A stretch of DNA of 64,000 nt, from contig NMRB01000676.1 of the NCBI GenBank assembly GCA_002633025.1, positions 132,541 through 196,540 of the forward strand. Direction: 5' to 3'. Source of the stretch: Notospermus geniculatus. Taxonomy: Eukaryota > Nemertea > Pilidiophora > Heteronemertea > Lineidae. Shown piece after piece: positions 15,001 to 30,000 of this stretch (positions are counted from its first letter, which is position 1; each line of letters starts with the position of its first letter). The translations under genes and the position numbers were made by a program. The notes beneath the pieces were generated by a model. That model saw nothing but the letters and a program-made list of their open reading frames with translations. It did no database searches and was not told where the DNA came from.

Positions 15001-18000
15001 CTGATACATACATGTATTGATATTGATATTGATATTGATATATTTCTCTTCCACAAGGTACCTCTTGGACTTGTCAGATCTCCAGGTGATGACTGGGCGA
15101 GCACGTGACAATTGGCGACAGTCTCATTACAAGGGCACAGGGCACATGCACGTTGTTGATAGGTTCAGTATTTCGCTGCAGTTTGAAAGGTAAGTAAAGT
15201 TCAGTAGAGCTGAAGCTGAAAATTTGGGTGATGAGGGGATGTAGTCAAGACCTTACTGTTATATGAAAACATTACAGTATTGAGGGTATAAAATCAAGAC
15301 CTTATGGTCAAATATCAAGTGAGTTGATTCATAGTCATAGCAGACCCTCTGCCAGTAGGTGATCTCAATCCTGCTGTGCACTGGGCTTGTGTGTTCATCA
15401 ATCTGTTGTTGCATTTCAAGGCGACTGATCTACTCGGCCGATCCTCAGTGGCCGAGTGCAACCTTATCCGGTACACTGCCGTCATTGGTTGTCCATGTCA
15501 ACGAGAATAAGGTAAGCATAATTACAATGTAAACTTCTTTCCCCATGAAAATTTAAAATCTAAATACTCTGAGATGCGATTTCTGGTCAATCCATCCTTG
15601 TTAGTCTAAGAGCCACTGATCCTCTGGATCCCTACCTGTGATGGATCAAGGAACAGCTGAGATGGGCCTACTTCACTCATTGTGCAAGTCATTGTTTCTC
15701 ACACGCCACTTCTCTGTTGCAAATCCAAGCAGTAAAATACCAGTAGTTGTAAAATTTGTCCAGTTGAACCATGTCTGAAGGACTCCATTCTTTATCTACA
15801 GATCCAGGCCTTGAAAATGTGCATGCGTCTGCTGATGGAGCCGGAGCCAGCACCGAGCTCGAGCCGGCAAAGTCCTGTTGACGTGCCGTCAGTCGGAGAT
15901 GTATCAGGAACTTCTGGTGAACACAGCATGTACTTCAGTACATATCCTGCTCTTAGCAAGAGTACAACAAAGTGAGTTGCTGTTGTTTGACTGTTGTTGT
16001 CAGGACATGTACTGTGCTTTGGTATATGCACATGTACTGTTCTTCAGTGCATGCACATGCAATGTTCTTAAAGTTCACTGTTGCCTACATACACTGGGAA
16101 ACCCTCCTGCACACATCAACAAGTGTACAACAAAGCACATGTCAGTTGTTGTTTAGGGTACTTAAGATGATATTTCTTATCTTATTTCGTTCCACTTTAG
16201 CCTCACTGATGGCGACCAGTCACGGGAATATGCTGCTGAGTCACGCCAGTTAGTCATGCAGTTTGCCATCCACCAGATGTCGCTTGAAATTCAGAGTAGG
16301 GGTGAGTACTACTCCTATATTCCACTACGAGATGTATTTCAGATAATTAGTCTGTTCCAAATCCTGATAATTCTCCTGGTATTAAAAATTTGAAATCAGA
16401 CGATTTATTCACCAATTCTCTACCATTATAGGTCGCTCTGTGGCAGAACTCCAAGTGTCAGGTGCAAGAGCTAACTTTACCAAACGGCCCTACGACTCCT
16501 CTATCATGCTCACTGTACATAGTTTACTGGTAGTTGATGCGCTGCAAACATACGGACAAGATTTTGAACTGCTTGTGGCGTCTCATAAGAATCTATGGTG
16601 AGTTTTGCCTTCGTCTTCCACATTTGTGACCCTCCACAGCAAAACCAGTCGCATGTCGCTCAGAAGGTGAGCCGCCACGAACTAAGATAACACCTGAAGA
16701 GAAAATGGAAGAAATAGATTATTTCAGATTTCATAACAGGCAGACAATATTCAAAGTGACAAACATTTGATCTCACCCTGCCAAGCTAAGAGCCACATGT
16801 GACTGGTTTTGCTGTGGAGGGTCACATTTTAAAGGAGCACGGTATTAGATCTCAAATGCATTATTTGACTGCCGACGTAGAGGGAGCCACCTAGCGGTGG
16901 TAAGATGAACTACAAAAATGCATTACAAAATGTACGCAGTAAATCGGGTCATTCGCCGAAACGTAGTTAGTAACTCGGATTGGAGAGTGGTGCGGTGGCG
17001 CCGGCTATTGAGAAAAAGTGGCAATACTGGGCTCCTTTAAGTGCACTGAAAAACATACATCATGTTACTGCAGCGGTTAACTAGAACTACGAGATGAGTG
17101 CCAAATATGGCATTATTATCTCTATATTGGGAGAATTTGATGTACAGCAGGAGGAAACCGGATGTTCCCACAGATAGACTGACTTCCTATTTTCTCTTCC
17201 AGTCTTGACAGTCAGAGTGGGAGTATACGAGATTCCGACCCGAACAGCCCAGTGTCTCCACGGTCTCCACAGTCTCCTAGTGACGACATGTTGGAATCAC
17301 GGGCGAACTCCGGCCCACTCAACACGGTTCATTCGGTCCTCTCATCAGCATTCCAATCTCTTGTCAATTCTGGTGCATCATTCACGGGATTCCCAAACTT
17401 CTCTTTGGGTCCGAAATCACCAACGCCGCCGAGTTCACCGTTTTCACCAATTTCACCTCCTCCTGATCGTGAGGCCCTCATCACAGTTGAGTTTGAACAG
17501 ATCAGCCCGAATGGGCGATCTTCGGCAAATGAGGAGACGGTGCAGCTGCTGAACATCCAGTTCAATAGCTTGGATATCATTGGTGAGTAACTAAAGGAGG
17601 TACTGTTTAAGACATTTCAAGTAGTATTCGTTCTACTTGATATTTATGACGAACCACGTCACATTTTTCAGCCAACACTGAGACCATTGTAGAACTCGTC
17701 AGCTTCTTCAGAAGGGTGCTGCCTGAAGAGAAGAAGGCGTTAAATCTGGATCTTCACGCCGATGTCCATGATATTCCAAGTCAGCAGGAGGAGTCATCGA
17801 CAGTTGAGACGACCGTGGAGGTGACGGCGGACTTCCAGAGGTTGAACATCCTCTTGATGAGGGCGATTGAAAGAGATAATCAGAAGTTTGGCAAGAAGGT
17901 GGCCACGGCGACACTCACTGGAGCAAAGATTGAAGCAACAATTGGTAAGCAGGCATTGTAACCCTTACTTTGTTTCATGTCTTTGTAGTGAAGGTTTGAA

Positions 18001-21000
18001 AGATGAAGAGTGAGGAATTTAGGATTCTGGGCTTTGACAGATTTGGCAATAGTCTTGGAAAGCTCCATCTCTCTGCAGGGGCTCCTGTTTTTAAGGATTG
18101 TTTGCAAAATATCCCTGCACATGCGGTGTTTACGCTGCGATATTCATCAATCAAGCTGGGATGCCATGTTTGGTGGTGCTTGCTCTTCATTTAGCACTAA
18201 GTGATAAAGAGTTGTTTGCATTATTTCAGGAAAGAGTATGGAGCTTAAAGGCTCACTTGGAGGGCTTCAGATGATGGACCTGACCCCTGAGGGAAAACAC
18301 CACCAGAAGGTGGTCACAGTTGGACACGACCCATCCATGGACCCCGCTGTAGCGAGTCAGGGAGACATGTTCAACACTGCCCACGAATCCATGTTCAAAT
18401 CTGTCTATATGCAAGATGCGATGGAACTTGGATCGGAAGCATGTGCTCTGTCGTTTCACTTGCGGCAAGTTAAGGCGAGTGATGAATCTTACCTAGAAGA
18501 TGACGACGTCCCTATTCACAGTCCCTTGTATGGACGGGAATCACCGAAANCGGCGAGTAAAACAGACAGTTTGCCCCTGATCCCCGGGGAATGAAAACCG
18601 TAGAAATGAAAATGAACATGAAAATGAAATTGAAAATCATAATGGACCTGTACTGTATCTCAAATCCATTGCAAGCCGCTGGGTGGGGAAAATCGTACGG
18701 GGCCCGGTGGATATGCGACGGGGGCTTTAGGAAGTCTAGCCTTTCATGCATTTGTTGTTAGTTTCAAAGCTATGGAGAACTTGCTTGCATCCAGTGGTGT
18801 AGGGATCTGTACCTCCCCTGCTACGTGTTCTTTGGTAAAAGGGACCATGGCTTTGGTTCTCCATTTGCAGAAGGTGAGCAGACTGGATTCGACTCCTCAA
18901 AATCATCTCTGTGACCCCTGGATGAATCTTGGTTCCCTTCTCAGTATTCACCACTGAACAATGACTTCATTCTTTCCTTTACAGACCAACAGGTTCGTTG
19001 ATGTCGATTTCAACTCCTTGGACACCATCATCAACCTACAGACGTGGGTTGTTCTGTTAGACTTCCTCGGGATGGGTGCCAAAGTCTACGATGAAGATTT
19101 GGTCCAGGAAAGAGCCAAATTGTCACGGACCATGTCGAAGATGACGAGTATGGATGATACTCCCTTCCGTAAGTTTTTCGACTGAAGGTACAAAGTGGCG
19201 ACTTGACCTGTTATCGAACCCTTGCCCTCTCGGTCATGAGGCCGATGCTCTAACCACTGCACCATCACCAAACTTGTTGTACAGAAAATTTTTAGACTTT
19301 GCCTTTTGTCAGTGGTGGATCCAAGGGAGGTGTGTGCCTGGGGCAGGCCCCCCCTTTCAGCCGCCGAGCAGCAAAAATTTTGGAAGGCATATAATCAGAC
19401 CCCTGATTTTCAGTAAAAAGAAAGTTCAATTTGGCCTGCCCAGGTGCCAGGAAATCGCGTTTCCACATATTTTTGGGGCTTCGCGCCAAAATGGGGTTTG
19501 CCCATTCCACGCCCCCCCACCCCCCGTTCGGCAACTCCTGGATCTGCCACTGTTTGTTGCATAATTCCTTGCCAGTATTTGTGTGATATTTTGGCCAGAA
19601 TCTCTTACACATCCTACATTTCCATCACAGATGATGAAGTAATCAACACTGAAGTCAACTTGAACATTCAAAGCTTGTCACTCATACTCAACAAACCAGA
19701 ATATGAACTCGCCAAAGCTAACGTGTCTAAGGTCACTGCTCACGTCTCGCTACGCGATGGTAACTTTGCCATCGCTGGGAAACTTGGGAGTATGTCGCTG
19801 CTGGATACGTCAGTGCATGGTGAAATGTACAGGGAGAAGTTCATGACGATGGGTGATCAAGCTCTGGACTTCGACGTTTTCAAGTAAGTAAAGGGCATGA
19901 AATAATACCTGGTAACAGGTTTTTTAAGGTGAAAGACATAGCTAACTACCAGACTCTAATCAACGGACCCTCGCATAAGGCATCAATCGCCAGCACTCAG
20001 GGGCAGCAGGCCTTAACCACTAGGCCAAATCCCCATCTTCAAGTAAGTAAAGTTTGTAAAAAATAGTGTTTCAGGAGCGCCGGCACTAACTCAGGGCATC
20101 ATAACTACTCATTAAATAACTTGGGGTGAAATATCGGAGCCCCCGGGGAAGACCTATGATGTTGACTTGGGTGAGAGATTGTTCTCCCTACCACATAAAG
20201 CCCTTGCCTTGACTGGGGATCAAACCCGCTACCTCATTGGTTGAGGTGCAGAGTGGAGACAGGGCACCTGTCCCATTTTGAGGTTTTCAGGCTGATGCTT
20301 GGTTGGATCTGTATCAAAGTTCAATTCCTTTCAGGTACGGCACACCTGACCCTGGGAACATTCGCGATCAGGATATTCGGGTCAAATTACGTATGGCGTC
20401 CGTTCGCTACATCCATACTCACAGATTCATGTCAGAGACGATAGCTTTCTGTCAGCATTTCATGCAGCTGCAGGATTTGCTGGGTCGGATGAGGGCCGCA
20501 TCTGCTGGCAAGAAGGTGAGTCTGAAATGTATCTCGATACTTTTAGTTAGAGTTTGAAATGCGTCAGCTAGATCCACAATCTTCAGCTAAGGCCAACATC
20601 TATGATGACATGTTTGCTCCATTTACAGCCTAGATATTTCCTTTTTTCACAGATCAGTGAAACTGCCACACGAGGAGCGAGAATAGCTCTTGACATTGTC
20701 GCAGGATCTCCAGTAATACTTATCCCACACAGCTCTCGGTCGAAGGACATCTTGGTGGTGGACTTGGGAACATTGACTGTGTCAAATACTTTCCTTGTAA
20801 ACGGCTCAGATGGTTCAATATTGGCTACAATGAAGGATCCCTTCGTAACGGAGAAAGAACCGGAGAAACCAAAACCGGATGCTTCCTTGAGTGGTTCACC
20901 GAAAAGCATGAATCTGAGTATGAATGGAAGTGGACCGAGTTTCGATATCAATTCTAGCGTGATAAGTCATGATAATGAGATGACTGGTAGTGTTAGTAGT

Positions 21001-24000
21001 CTTAATAGTATGGACTACTCCATGTTGGAGACATCGCTGGGGCCACTACCAGGTTGTCTGCCCTCGGACGGTTCGCCCCGCGATACGGACAGCAGCAAAA
21101 GCGAGGTGAATTTGTATTCAGTGAACTCAATGACGCAGAGTGTGTATGGGAGCTTGGAGCATGACCTGCGTGAAGAGGCGTTCACGCCGAATCCAAACGT
21201 GGGGAAACTGACGTTAGCGGATTTTGACATGTTGAATCCAAGCCCTGTGGATAAGTTCCTCCCTAATTTGGAGAGCTTGAACTCCGAGACGAAGAGTTTA
21301 GAGAGTGTTGACTCCAGTGATTCGGTGTATGAAAGTATGACAATGTCGCAGCTGAATTCTCTGAACTGTATTCCATGTGTTCAGGGTAGCGATCTCTCTG
21401 GGTCACAACTCAGATCGCCAAAAGAGAACAGCCCGCCGACAAAACCTGTGGACGTTCCGTTATCAGCTGATGAGAAACGAAAGAAATTCGCTGGCAAGAC
21501 GCCATCACCAAGTCGAGGTAGTGAGATTTCTTACTATTGTCTGCTGGACGTGACCTTCGTTGATCTTGTCGACATGGATCTTTTCTCGGCGGAAAGAGTG
21601 GAGAAGAAAAACTATGGTGGAAATCTGAACGCAGACCTTGAATTCCCATCTTTTATTGCTCAGCGTCAGGTAAGAAATGCAATTAATGCTGGGAATCTAT
21701 GGGGAAGAACACTGTAAAGTACAGAGTGAATCACTCTGAAGTACAGAATGAATCACATTGAAGTACAGGGTGAATCACTCTGAAGTACAGAATGAATCTC
21801 ATTGAAGTACAGGGTGAATCACTCTGAAGTACAGAATGAATCTCATTGAAGTACAGGGTGAATCACTCTGAAGTACAGAATGAATCTCACTTAAGTACAG
21901 AGTGAAGCACACTGAAATGCAGAAGTACAGAATGAATCACACTGAAATGCAGAGTGGACCACAGAATGAATCAAAGTGAAAGGCTGAAAAACACTGAAGT
22001 ACGGAGTGAATCACTCTAAAATGCAGAATGAACCACTTTGAATTAAGGATTGCATCACGCTGCTTTCCTCTCCATTTTCAGCCCAACAGACCTCTGAAAG
22101 AGAAGTGTGTCCTGAAACTCCAGGTGGAGAGAAACCTGGAAGGAGATGTCAGCCATTCCTCACCTGACTTCGCCATCATGGGCATGCTATCCTCTGTGGA
22201 GTGCTCCATAGACCATAGTCAATACAAGCTCATCAGAGGGATACTTGATCATAATTTCGGAGAGCCACTGGAGGAATTTTTTTCAAAGACACTGCTGTCC
22301 CATCTGCAAGACCCAAAGATACACGTGAGTTTGGTTCTTTGACCATTTAAGCTGGATTGATGCCTCCATTAACCTCTTTTCTTGGGATGAAGAATTGGCT
22401 AGCACTTTAACCTCCCCACCGATTGAGGGTCTTGGACATTTGTCTTGGGCTGTAGGCAAAATGGGTTCAGGCAAAATGGGTGTAGGCAAAATGGGTGTCG
22501 GCGAAATGGGTGAAGGCAAAATGGGTGTAGGCGAAATGGGTGAAGGCAAAATGGGTGTAGGCGAAATGGGTGAAGGCAAAATGAGAGTAGGTGAAATTGG
22601 AGAAATAAACTCATTGCTTCTAGTACCAATACCGGTACTTCCTCAGCCATAATTTTGCCCAGCACCTGTCTACCTGTATTGGACGGTCAGACCTGTGACC
22701 CAGGCCTGCCTTCACTCATTTCGCATCTCTTGTCGTGTTGAGAATATCTTTTGTTTCTTCTAGACTGTCCTCAGCGGTGACGTCTGGAAATGCGTCTCCA
22801 TCAATCTAGACCTTGTGAACGTCAGCGTAGAGTTGCTACAGGAACATCAGTCACCCACAAAGAAGGAATCCTCATTGGCTAGGCTTGATTTCATCTCGTC
22901 AAGATTAACATATGAAAGTTATTCTGACCAATCAAAAGATGTGGATTTGGTCTCCAAGGAGATAGTTGCCTCAGATACCAGATACAAAGGTACATTGGCT
23001 CCTATAGAAGAACTTCACGTGACGTCATCATTGACGTCATAATTCGCACGTCAGCCATGTTGGACGTCATTTGAAGCTACGAATGCGTTGGACGTGACGT
23101 CCCACATGGCGGCATCTCGTCGCGGCAGTGACATCACAATCGTCGCTGCACTTCCTCTGTAGTAAACTGCACCAATTTAAGACCTTGGACATTTTGCTAT
23201 TCAACTTCTCAGAATGTCCCTTCCTGATTTTCAAGCACCTGCAACTTCTACCCATAATTTTCAGACCAGCCTGTGAACACACGACCTAACGTCTTCGAGA
23301 ACGTCCTGCAGCCACTGAGACAGCGGGCCAAACACGACAACACCCTCCAACTGGAGCTCCACTACAGGTCTACCAAAGAGTACACACGATTTACCATCTT
23401 ACTCAATAACATGAGGCTCATGGGGATCATGGATTGGCTATTGACCGTCAAGGAGTACCTGCTGACTAACCCTGACAACCCGTTCGTGAAAGGTGAGGTC
23501 ACTTACCGGTACAGTTGCTAGAATGGGTCCTACGGGAAGATGTGGATAAACACCACCGTCATCTGCCCCAGAGTCCAGCAGACAGCATCTTCTGGCAATG
23601 TTTTCTCTCATCCTATTGCATTGTTTGGAAAATGTTTGAAGAAAGGTTGTTCCTATCAACCATCTAAAGAATGTTTCTTCAGACTGTTGTTTCCAAGGCT
23701 TTTAGAAAACTTCACCAGAGAAGATACTGTCTGCTCCAACCTTGGGGCAGATGAGTTAATATTAGATGATGTTGGATGTTGGATGAAGTCTACTTGCAAG
23801 TGAACCATTTTCCTGTCAACATTTTGTTCTTTAGATCAAGACTTCAGCTTGAATTTGGGCAAGTCTGGGATGTATGAGAGTCTGAGAGCACAGACCAGAA
23901 GCCCCATCAATGTTGGTGGTGGTATTGTCACGAAGAGGGTTCCAGTCTATGAAAAAGTGAGTAGACTCCTTTTGCCTACAGTAAGTACAGTACTCTACAT

Positions 24001-27000
24001 TTGCTTTTGCCTACTGTTAATACAGAAGTACTGTACATTTGCTTGTGCCTACTGTGATATTGTGTGTTTTTTTCAGCCGGCAGAGATTCCTTTTGAACTG
24101 AAGGTGAATGTGACAGAAACAGATATTGTGGTGGTGGAAGATATGACTATGAGAGATACAAATGCTGTTATACTCAAGGTGAGGCGTCAAGAATTTCTAA
24201 TTTGTGCCGGTGTGTGCAGGTCTCTCTGTGCAACCAGCCAAGGGCTCTTTGCCATGCTTGACTTGCTGTTCTTAGCATTTCCCCATTGCTCAGTATAAAG
24301 TAGAATGAAAGCTGAGGGTTGGCAGTGAGACCTTGACATGTACCTCCAACGTTTTTCAGATGACTGCCGTGTTGACCCACAAGCCATCCTTCGCAGAGCG
24401 CCCCCTATCCTGCAGCTTACAAAGCCTGGAGGTTTTCTCGTGCTGCCTGGCTTCGGAGAATGAAACAGCGTTATCGATCATCGATCCCATGACAATTACA
24501 ATAGAGATGAATGGTAATGGTGCTTGTTTACCGAAGAATGTCGAACCGAGTGGTCTTCTGGATGCCACCTTGGATGAGGACAGACCACCATTGTTAGAGG
24601 TAAGGACGGAGCCCTTTCGAACGTCTGCCAAGGAAGAGCCTGTGCATTCATGATCCAATGCACTGTGCACATACTGTGCATTTTATGCTATGTGGGGACT
24701 TTTGAAATGGGCCTAGTCTGTACGCTAGATTCATCTGCTATCGCATGCGATGGACTGGAGTGGACAAACATCATGCCACCACTCGTATCAAATGATTTGG
24801 CAACTTAGTGAAATTTGAGGGACAATTTCTGAGAAGTCAGGCTGATGCATTTGATCACAGTTGTCCTAGGAGTTCATGTAAATTTCTCTTTCAGATTGGG
24901 TTCGGCACAATGAATATACGGCTTTCGTACAATGACATGCAGCTTTTCCTGGCCATTATGAACTCCCTGACCAAACAAGCAGATCAGGCAAAGAGCCAGA
25001 CCAGTGCTAAAGCAGGTGAGGAAGATTGATAGATCAGGGATGCACAGGATTTTTCTCTCAATTTCTAAATTAGCAAGTTTAACTGGCAAAATAATAATCT
25101 CTCTGATGTCCAAGTGCATTTTCATGGTGTGACCTTCGTAACTTATCACTATTTTGTAATGTAAAGGTGTGTCCACAACAGCAAATTTCGAGGATTGTTG
25201 TACGGTTTCCACAGGCATTCACACATTGTGTTCATTCTTCTCATGATACATGTACAGCTGACAGATATCGCATTTATTATGAACCAAGGTCTGTGAAAAC
25301 TGTGCAACCAGTGCCGGAAACAGCTTCTGTAGAAAGCGGCCATGATGTGATTACTTGATTTTTCTCAGAGTCCCAGGAAGCCACCGAGATGCCCCAGATT
25401 ATGGTGTCGTCTGCTGAAGATAAACCTGGTGTCCAGGTGTCTGGTGTTGAGGTCCGTGCCAGTCTCATCTGCCTCTGCCTGATTGATGATTGTCAAGATG
25501 CTGATGTTCCTCTCGCTGAACTCAACTTCTCAGGTAGGGAATGTTCTCATGGCCTCATTATTGGCTTCAGTCATACAAAAGTAAAATTTCCTTTGAAATG
25601 AACTTGTCCAGCTATCTCCCTTGTCACCGTCATTCATATTTTTTTAGGGCTCCACTTCCTACAGAAGTTTCAACACAAGTCTGCTGGCCAAGCAAACTTC
25701 AAGTTATCTGCAAACTATTTCAATAGGGTCTTGTCTGGTTGGGAGCCTGTCATAGAACCATGGGGGTAAGTAGCATCCACGAAATGCCTTCACCCTCTAC
25801 AGGATTCTTGACAGTTGATTTGGCAGAGGAAATGCCCTGAACAGAAATCTTGTGTCCCAATTCGTGTAGGACCACCTTGGTTCCTTCGTGAATTAGAGAA
25901 AGGAATTCAGATTGGAGGTGCAGTACATAAATGTCTCTGTGGTGAAGGTAGGACTGTTGGAACTCAGATACTGAAGGCTGTCCTCTCTAAAGTCTGTAGT
26001 CTGTCTTAGGAGGTTAAGATGACTGCCTACTGAAGAATGGGAGTACATGTACTTGGTAGGGATTGCGGAATATATCAGTGGTCTGCTTGCGTATTTTCAG
26101 GGCCCAGCTAGCCTGGAACAAGACCCCATATGACCCAGAGAGGGAGAAGTTGACAGTGAATGTCAATGGTATGTATTACCGTCTTGGTCGTTCAGTTCTC
26201 CACATGGTATCTGTGGTGCAGTCAACGTTCTTTCCCCATGGACTTGAAGTATGATAGATTTCCAGGTGGTGCGGCCAGTAGGAGGTGCGGCCAGTAGGAG
26301 GTCATCGTCCTTTGGCAAGTCCTGAAATCCTCTGACTTGTAGGCTGGAATCATTGGGTCAACATGGTACTGCGTACTGTAAACCACAGTGGGGTGGCCCC
26401 ACAGAATACTCCATTGAGAATAATTCTGCCAGAATGATAAAAAAGGAGCAAATACAAAAGAAGAAGAATCCCTCACATGTTGTATATTATGCTTACAGCG
26501 TCTGACGTTCTCAACATCAACGTGAGCACAGTCTTGATGGAGCAGTATAAGAAAACCAAGAAGACTTGGATGGAGGACTACTACAACATGACTGATGGGG
26601 AAGAGAAGTAAGTTAAGAATGAGCTATGATAAAATTAATGAATCGAGGGCCAGGCGCCAAGTATGTCCTTGTCTACTTCGATCCTTGACTCCATTTTCAT
26701 CCATTTTCAGCCCACAGCCGGTCAACCAAACTGTTTCCAGCCACAGGAGACGAACTCCGTTCGTACCGTTCATGATTCGCAACCACACCGGTTGTAAACT
26801 CTGGTTTGCCACCGTTACGACGGCACCGACTCGGTAAGGTGGTATTTTAGTTTGGATGCCAACTCTCATCATAGTTTAGAATCATACAAAACTTAAATAC
26901 GCGGTATGCTATTCAATCATTCATATACAGACGGACCCCTTTTGAAAGTCTGTTGAGGGCGCAGAACAACCTGTGCATTCAAGGTCCAGTGCACAGTACA

Positions 27001-30000
27001 TGCAGTGTACATTTTCACCCTGAGCAATGATAATGTTTGGAAGATTTTCTGTAGAATGTTCTTAAATTGATTTCACCTAATGGGTTTCAGTTTTGTAAAG
27101 TGTCACAGGTAAGAGATTGTTTGGCGTGTCTGGAGTCAGGTGTCTTAATGTTGCCACAACCAGTACGTTTGATTGATCAGCTTAGCTTCCTGTATTGTTA
27201 CTGCTGAAATGTTGCCAAATGTTTTCGAATACTTTTTTCACCGAAAGATTTTCATGTTATTTTGTGTCATTTGATTCCATTGAAGAGTTGCCCAATACTT
27301 TTGATTTCTCTTGGTTTCTGTGTGACCTGACCAAGCTACAGTCACTTTATGTGGTACTTCGGGATGAAACTCTCTGTTCGTCTTCTGTACAGTTGAATGA
27401 GCGGGTTACACACAAGTGTGGCTCTGTTATCGTGTGTTCTTTGACCCCTTGACCCCTGAAAATGCTGGCATTGCCAAGGAGGGACTTCCTCGATCCCGAG
27501 TCGAGATGTGCCAGATATGATATCTCTTTTTGAGGTGGTCTTGTGAAGTGTTGTATTTAAGTCCTGATATGCATGAAAAATGTAACTGCCTTTGAAAAAT
27601 AAATCTACAGCTGAATGCCTTCTGCTCTGAGATATAAGCAGTATCATAGTCTACAACTGCTTTGCTCAGCTCAAGTTGTATCTATTTCTGCCACACTGTC
27701 CGTTGGATGAATTCTTTTGCTGGCAAATTATCTCAATGGGTAACATACAGCATTAACAAATAAGTCTAGCTCACAACACTGTGAATTCGTCAGGAAGCAC
27801 AAAGTTACACATCCCAATTATATCAATTTCCTTGTCAAATTTAACTTTCAACCATGGAAAAGGTGGCACCTTGTCCATATGCATTAAAACTACCTAAGTT
27901 GGAGTGCAAAACTACTTAAGTCGGAATGGTCTCAAATGAACTGAGGTTGCATGCACCACTTAGGTAGTTTTATGAATACTGCTCTCCAGTGAGGCAGTGT
28001 CTACACTCCAGATCAGGGGGAGTCAGGTCAAGTGAAGCATCAGCCTTACTCCACACTACTGTGTCAAGGTACTGATGGACGCCTTGTTTAAACATGGGTC
28101 ATTGAACCATCTTTTTTTGAAGATGGGGATTTGGCCTACTGGTTAAGGTGTGCTGCCCCTTAGTGCTGGCGATTGATGCCTTATTAGAGGGTCCGTGGGT
28201 TCGAATCTGGTAGGAAGCAATGTCTTTCACCTTAGAAACCCGATTTCTATTTCATATTCTTTACTGTGTCCGAATAATACAACATAGAGCTACTTCAATT
28301 GGCTGCCTTCCCACTGATCCTGTGTGTAGATACTTATACCACTGGAGAGCAGAATATGGGCCTGAATTTCAGGTTAAAGAAGTAATCTTCTTAAAGCACT
28401 TTGTTCACATTGCATAATAAGAAAATTTCTTGTGTTACATTTGAATTTCAAGTGGGGAAGGGTTACCAGGTACATAATACACGTGCACTTCTATCATTCT
28501 AATGTATCTATTTGCAATGCAAGTCTTCTTTTTTCAGCATAACTGAATGACGGGTATAGTNGTACATGCAGTGTACATTTTCACCCTGAGCAATGATAAT
28601 GTTTGGAAGATTTTCTGTAGAATGTTCTTAAATTGATTTCACCTAATGGGTTTCAGTTTTGTGAAGTGTCACAGGTAAGAGATTGTTTGGCGTGTCTGGA
28701 GTCAGGTGTCTTAATGTTGCCACAACCAGTACGTTTGATTGATCAGCTTAGCTTCCTGTATTGTTACTGCTGAAATGTTGCAAAATGTTTTCGAATACGT
28801 TTTTCACCGAAAGATTTTCATGTTATTTTGTCTCATTTGATTCCATTGAAGAGTTGCCCAATACTTTTGATTTTTCTTGGTTTCTGTGTGACCTGACCAA
28901 GCTACAGTCACTTTATGTGGTACTTCGGGATGAAACTCTCTGTTCGTCTTCTGTACAGTTAAATGAGCGGGTTACACAAAAGTGTGGCTCTGTTATCGTG
29001 TGTTCTTTGACCCCTTGACCCCTGAAAATGCTGGCATTGCCAAGGAGGGACTTCCTTGACCCTGAGCCAAGATGTGCCAGATATGATATCTCTTTTTGAG
29101 GTGGTCTTGTAAAGCGTTGTATTCAAGTCCTGATATGCATGAAAAATGTAACTCTCCCTTTGAAAAAATCTACAGCTGAATGCCTTCTGCTCTGAGATAT
29201 AAGCAGTATCATAGTCTACAACTGCTTTGCTCGGCTGAAATCGTATCTATTTCTGCCATGCTGTCCGTCGGATGAATTCTTTTGCTGGCAAATAATCTCA
29301 ATGGGTAACATACAGCATTAACAAACCAGTCTAGCTCACAACACTGTGAATTCGTCAGGAAGCACAAAGTTACACATCCCAATTATATCAATTTCCTTGT
29401 CAAATTTAACTTTCAACCATGGAAAAGGTGGCACCTTGTCCATATGCATTAAAACTACCTAAGTTGGAGTGCAAAACTACTTAAGTCGGAATGGTCTCAA
29501 ATGAACTGAGGTTGCATGCACCACTTAGGTAGTTTTATGAATACTGCTCTCCAGTGAGGCAGTGTCTACACTCCAGATCAGGGGGAGTCAGGTCAAGTGA
29601 AGCATCAGCCTTACTCCACACTACTGTGTCAAGGTACTGATGGACGCCTTGTTTAAACATGGGTCATTGAACCATCTTTTTTTGAAGATGGGGATTTGGC
29701 CTACTGGTTAAGGTGTGCTGCCCCTTAGTGCTGGCGATTGATGCCTTATACGAGGGTCCGTGGGTTCGAATCTGGTAGGAAGCAATGTCTTTCACCTTAG
29801 AAACCCGATTTCTATTTCATATTCTTTACTGTGTCCGAATAATACAACATAGAGCTACTTCAATTGGCTGCCTTCCCACTGATCCTGTGTGTAGATACTT
29901 ATACCACTGGAGAGCAGAATATGGGCCTGAATTTCAGGTTAAAGAAGTAATCTTCTTAAAGCACTTTGTTCACATTGCATAATAAGAAAATTTCTTGTGT

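Noticed and set aside
15791-16253. Separate genes over the extended frames around 15802-15971
   Set aside because: Intron read-through of a VPS13D exon in wrong frames; the same artefact appears at 1079-1499 in copy A.
22283-22579. Minus-strand protein with SPTPILP repeats
   Set aside because: It is a 15-bp minisatellite read as codons; a period divisible by three keeps all frames open.
28118-28236. tRNA gene
   Set aside because: A and B boxes only; repeated at 29683 and inverted at 19894 with target-site duplications, so a SINE.
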